A stretch of DNA of 64,000 nt, taken from the NCBI RefSeq assembly GCF_001442625.1, contig NZ_LMZQ01000005.1, forward strand, positions 248,001 to 312,000, in the 5' to 3' direction. A model generated the notes under the pieces. It made no database searches and was not told the origin of the DNA. It saw nothing but the letters and a program-made list of their open reading frames with translations. Shown piece by piece: positions 61,957-64,000 of the stretch (position 1 is its first letter; each line of letters starts with the position of its first letter). The DNA comes from Pedobacter ginsenosidimutans. GTDB lineage: Bacteria; Bacteroidota; Bacteroidia; Sphingobacteriales; Sphingobacteriaceae. Both the position numbers and the translations under genes were made by a program.

Positions 61957-62262
61957 ATGGGAACCAATCTAATACCTGTAGAAGACATCTGTGCTTACCA
62001 CCACGTAGAGATCAACTTTATCCAATCTCTTGAAGATTTTGGCCTGATCCATACTACAGTTAAAAAGCAATCGCTCTTTTTGCCAGTTGATGAATTGACC
62101 AAATTGGAGCAGTATCTTCGTCTAGCACACGATCTGGAAATCAACTTGGAGGGCATTCATGCTGTTTCGCATCTGCTTAATCAATTGCAAAATATGCAAG
62201 AAGAAATAACCGCACTTCAGAACGAACTAAATTATTATAAGCAACTTAACCAGCACCATTAA
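61957..62262 (+). CDS. cbpM: Chaperone modulator CbpM
   Basis: 101 residues with the MerR-like helix-turn-helix fold seen in CbpM (LIPVEDICAYHHVEINFIQS; LTKLEQYLRLAHDLEINLEG) and a C-terminal coiled coil (LLNQLQNMQEEITALQNEL). CbpM binds the J domain of CbpA and blocks its DnaK-stimulating and DNA-binding activity. Adjacent placement supports this role. Confidence 0.9.
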   Translation: MGTNLIPVEDICAYHHVEINFIQSLEDFGLIHTTVKKQSLFLPVDELTKLEQYLRLAHDLEINLEGIHAVSHLLNQLQNMQEEITALQNELNYYKQLNQHH

Positions 62263-62356
62263 ACAACCGTTTGTGCAGTATTTTGCATTAAAAGTGGAAA
62301 CAAAAACACAATCTTTTTAAGATATCTTTCTTAAATTGGCAATCTAATTTAAAAAA

Positions 62357-63931
62357 ATGAGCGATCTTTCTTCAAAATTCATCGAAAAAATAAAATCATC
62401 CTATGCCCCTACGGGCTCGTACATTTATTTAGGCGCCGGAATTTTAGACGGTCAGGTTTATAGCGAGGCTGAGGTTAATTTGTCGTTAAAAATGATGAAT
62501 AGACATGGTTTAATTGCTGGAGCAACCGGAACAGGTAAAACACGTACCCTGCAGTTATTGGCAGAACAACTGTCAGATGCCAGCGTTCCTGTTTTTATGT
62601 TAGATGTTAAAGGCGATTTATCTGGCTTAAACCAGCCCGGTTCCGTTAATCCAAAAATTGAAGAAAGAGCACAACAGCTCAACAAACCTTTTTCTCCATC
62701 TGGCTTTCCCATCGAAATTTACTCCCTTTCGGGTAAAATGGGTGCTCAGATGCGGGCAACGGTATTAGAATTCGGGCCAACGCTTTTATCGAAAGTATTA
62801 GATTTAAATGATACCCAGTCGGGCGTTATGGCGGTAATATTCAAATACGCTGATGATAACAAAATGCCGATTATCGACTTAAATGATTTAAAGAAACTGG
62901 TTTCTTATTTATCAGAAGGTGCCGGAGCCGCCGAAATAAAAAGCAGTTATGGTACCATTTCTACTGCTACTTCTGGCACTATATTAAGAAAAATTGTCGC
63001 TATAGAGCAACAAGGATTAGCAGGCATGTTTGGCGAAAAATCTTTTGACATTGAAGATCTTTTCGAGCGTGTTGATGGCAAAGGAACTATAAGTTTGTTA
63101 AATATTGCCGATGTTCAAAATCAGCCCGTATTATATTCTACATTTTTATTGAGCTTACTGGCTGAGTTATTTAATACCATGCCCGAGGTTGGCGATTTAG
63201 ACAAACCAAAACTGATCTTCTTTTTTGATGAAGCACATTTATTGTTCAAAAATTCTTCGAAAGCATTTTTAGAGCAGATTGAAACCATCATCAGGTTAAT
63301 CCGTTCAAAAGGAATTGGTGTTTTCTTCTGCACCCAGGCACCTACCGATGTACCTGAAAGTGTTTTAGGACAATTAGGTAACCGCGTACAACATGCATTA
63401 AGGGCATTTACGCCTAATGATGTAGATGCTTTGAAAAAAACAGTTAATACCTATCCAAAATCAGATTTCTACGAGATCGATAAAATATTAACTTCGCTGG
63501 GAACAGGTCAGGCATTGGTTACCGTATTAAATGAAAAAGGTATACCAACGGAGGTATCTGCTACCATGCTTACCCCACCAAGGGCTGTAATGGGGCCACT
63601 TACCGCTGCTGATTTCGATCAGCTTGTTCATGCCAGTTCGAAGTATACTAAATATAAAGATCCTATCGATCCTGAAAGTGCTTATGATATTTTAACTAAA
63701 CGCATTAATGAGCAAACTGTAGCAGCAGAACAAGAGAAGCAGGAAGCTGAAGCTCAAAAACAGGCCGAACAAGAAAGCAAGCCTAAACCAGGTGAAAAAA
63801 GCCTTGTTGAACAGGTAATGGGCGCAACAATAACGCGCCAAATTGGTAAAGAAATTGTTCGCGGTATTTTTGGCATGCTTACAGGAAAGAAAACACGCTC
63901 AAAAACTGGTGGTGGACTTTTTGGATTTTAA
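62357..63931 (+). CDS. HerA-like ATPase (DUF853 / helicase HerA-like)
   Basis: 524 residues. Walker A GLIAGATGTGKTRTLQLLAE, a Walker B strand LIFFFDEAHLLF and a later arginine-containing IRSKGIGVFFCTQAP sensor region. The family (DUF853, COG0433 group) is related to HerA/FtsK DNA translocases; the bacterial members are not well characterised. A charged Glu/Gln/Lys-rich segment near residues 455-485 is a likely coiled coil, and the end is Gly-rich (KTGGGLFGF). No NurA nuclease gene is adjacent in the window. Confidence 0.9.
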   Translation: MSDLSSKFIEKIKSSYAPTGSYIYLGAGILDGQVYSEAEVNLSLKMMNRHGLIAGATGTGKTRTLQLLAEQLSDASVPVFMLDVKGDLSGLNQPGSVNPKIEERAQQLNKPFSPSGFPIEIYSLSGKMGAQMRATVLEFGPTLLSKVLDLNDTQSGVMAVIFKYADDNKMPIIDLNDLKKLVSYLSEGAGAAEIKSSYGTISTATSGTILRKIVAIEQQGLAGMFGEKSFDIEDLFERVDGKGTISLLNIADVQNQPVLYSTFLLSLLAELFNTMPEVGDLDKPKLIFFFDEAHLLFKNSSKAFLEQIETIIRLIRSKGIGVFFCTQAPTDVPESVLGQLGNRVQHALRAFTPNDVDALKKTVNTYPKSDFYEIDKILTSLGTGQALVTVLNEKGIPTEVSATMLTPPRAVMGPLTAADFDQLVHASSKYTKYKDPIDPESAYDILTKRINEQTVAAEQEKQEAEAQKQAEQESKPKPGEKSLVEQVMGATITRQIGKEIVRGIFGMLTGKKTRSKTGGGLFGF

Positions 63932-64000
63932 AAAAACTTATTAATTAACACAATAAACGCTCAAATAACTAATTTCGCAAGATGGAACCAAGATGGTGAA

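Noticed and set aside
1..64000. tRNA, rRNA, CRISPR array, integrase or insertion sequence
   Set aside because: No T-arm/acceptor patterns, regular spaced repeats or transposase/integrase motifs were found in either strand by reading; a tRNAscan or CRISPR search was not possible here.

Overview
The window is AT-rich, densely coded bacterial DNA whose gene content points to a Bacteroidota of the Sphingobacteriaceae type (Pedobacter-like). Supporting signs are the DUF5606 protein, the 'putative porin' family, a membrane-anchored MutS-like ATPase divergent from rlmH, LytS/LytTR regulators, A-rich leaders with few Shine-Dalgarno sequences, and families of short palindromic intergenic repeats. The assignment is an inference from protein families. 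I saw no tRNA, rRNA, CRISPR array, intact transposase or prophage.

Layout. 1-2.8 kb: the 3' part of aconitase, a repeat-rich gap and two small unknown genes. 3-12.2 kb: a GH1 beta-glycosidase followed by a locus of the kind best known from Planctomycetes (DUF1549/DUF1553 protein with haem motifs, DUF1501 protein, TIM-barrel isomerase-like protein, DUF2231/cytochrome/LRR protein), with a divergent AraC regulator. 12.3-24.1 kb: housekeeping genes (MutS-like, rlmH, DUF5606, cyclophilin, porins, purine nucleoside phosphorylase, lpxK, sterol desaturase-like).

24.5-29.8 kb: a compact seven-gene operon with a flavoprotein, methyltransferase, type III polyketide synthase, FabZ-like dehydratase, ketosynthase, acyl carrier protein and phosphopantetheinyl transferase. 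It looks like a partly self-contained pathway for a polyketide or phenolic lipid.

29.8-38.9 kb is the most unusual part: a peptide secretion and signalling locus. It has a C39-peptidase ABC exporter, a HlyD adaptor, a row of tiny genes on the minus strand (two with clear double-glycine leaders, one apparently frameshifted, one possible immunity protein), then on the plus strand an S41-peptidase remnant, a third GG-leader peptide, an intact S41 peptidase and a LytS/LytTR two-component pair. Three of the tiny proteins end in a similar G-K/R-A-x-aromatic...H motif. The block is bounded by two inverted copies of a 45-bp palindrome. No peptide-modifying enzyme is visible.

39-52 kb: P5C dehydrogenase, a sulfatase, a carbonic anhydrase-SulP pair (probable bicarbonate uptake), acyl-CoA carboxylase beta subunit, MFS, GNAT and M42 peptidase genes. 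52-57.3 kb: exonuclease III and a group of regulators (single-domain receiver, ECF sigma factor, NarL-type regulator with PAS histidine kinase, HTH protein), plus a possible structured RNA near 56.5 kb. 57.6-64 kb: DUF1801 protein, S9 peptidase of glutamyl-endopeptidase type, CbpA/CbpM co-chaperone pair and a HerA-like ATPase.
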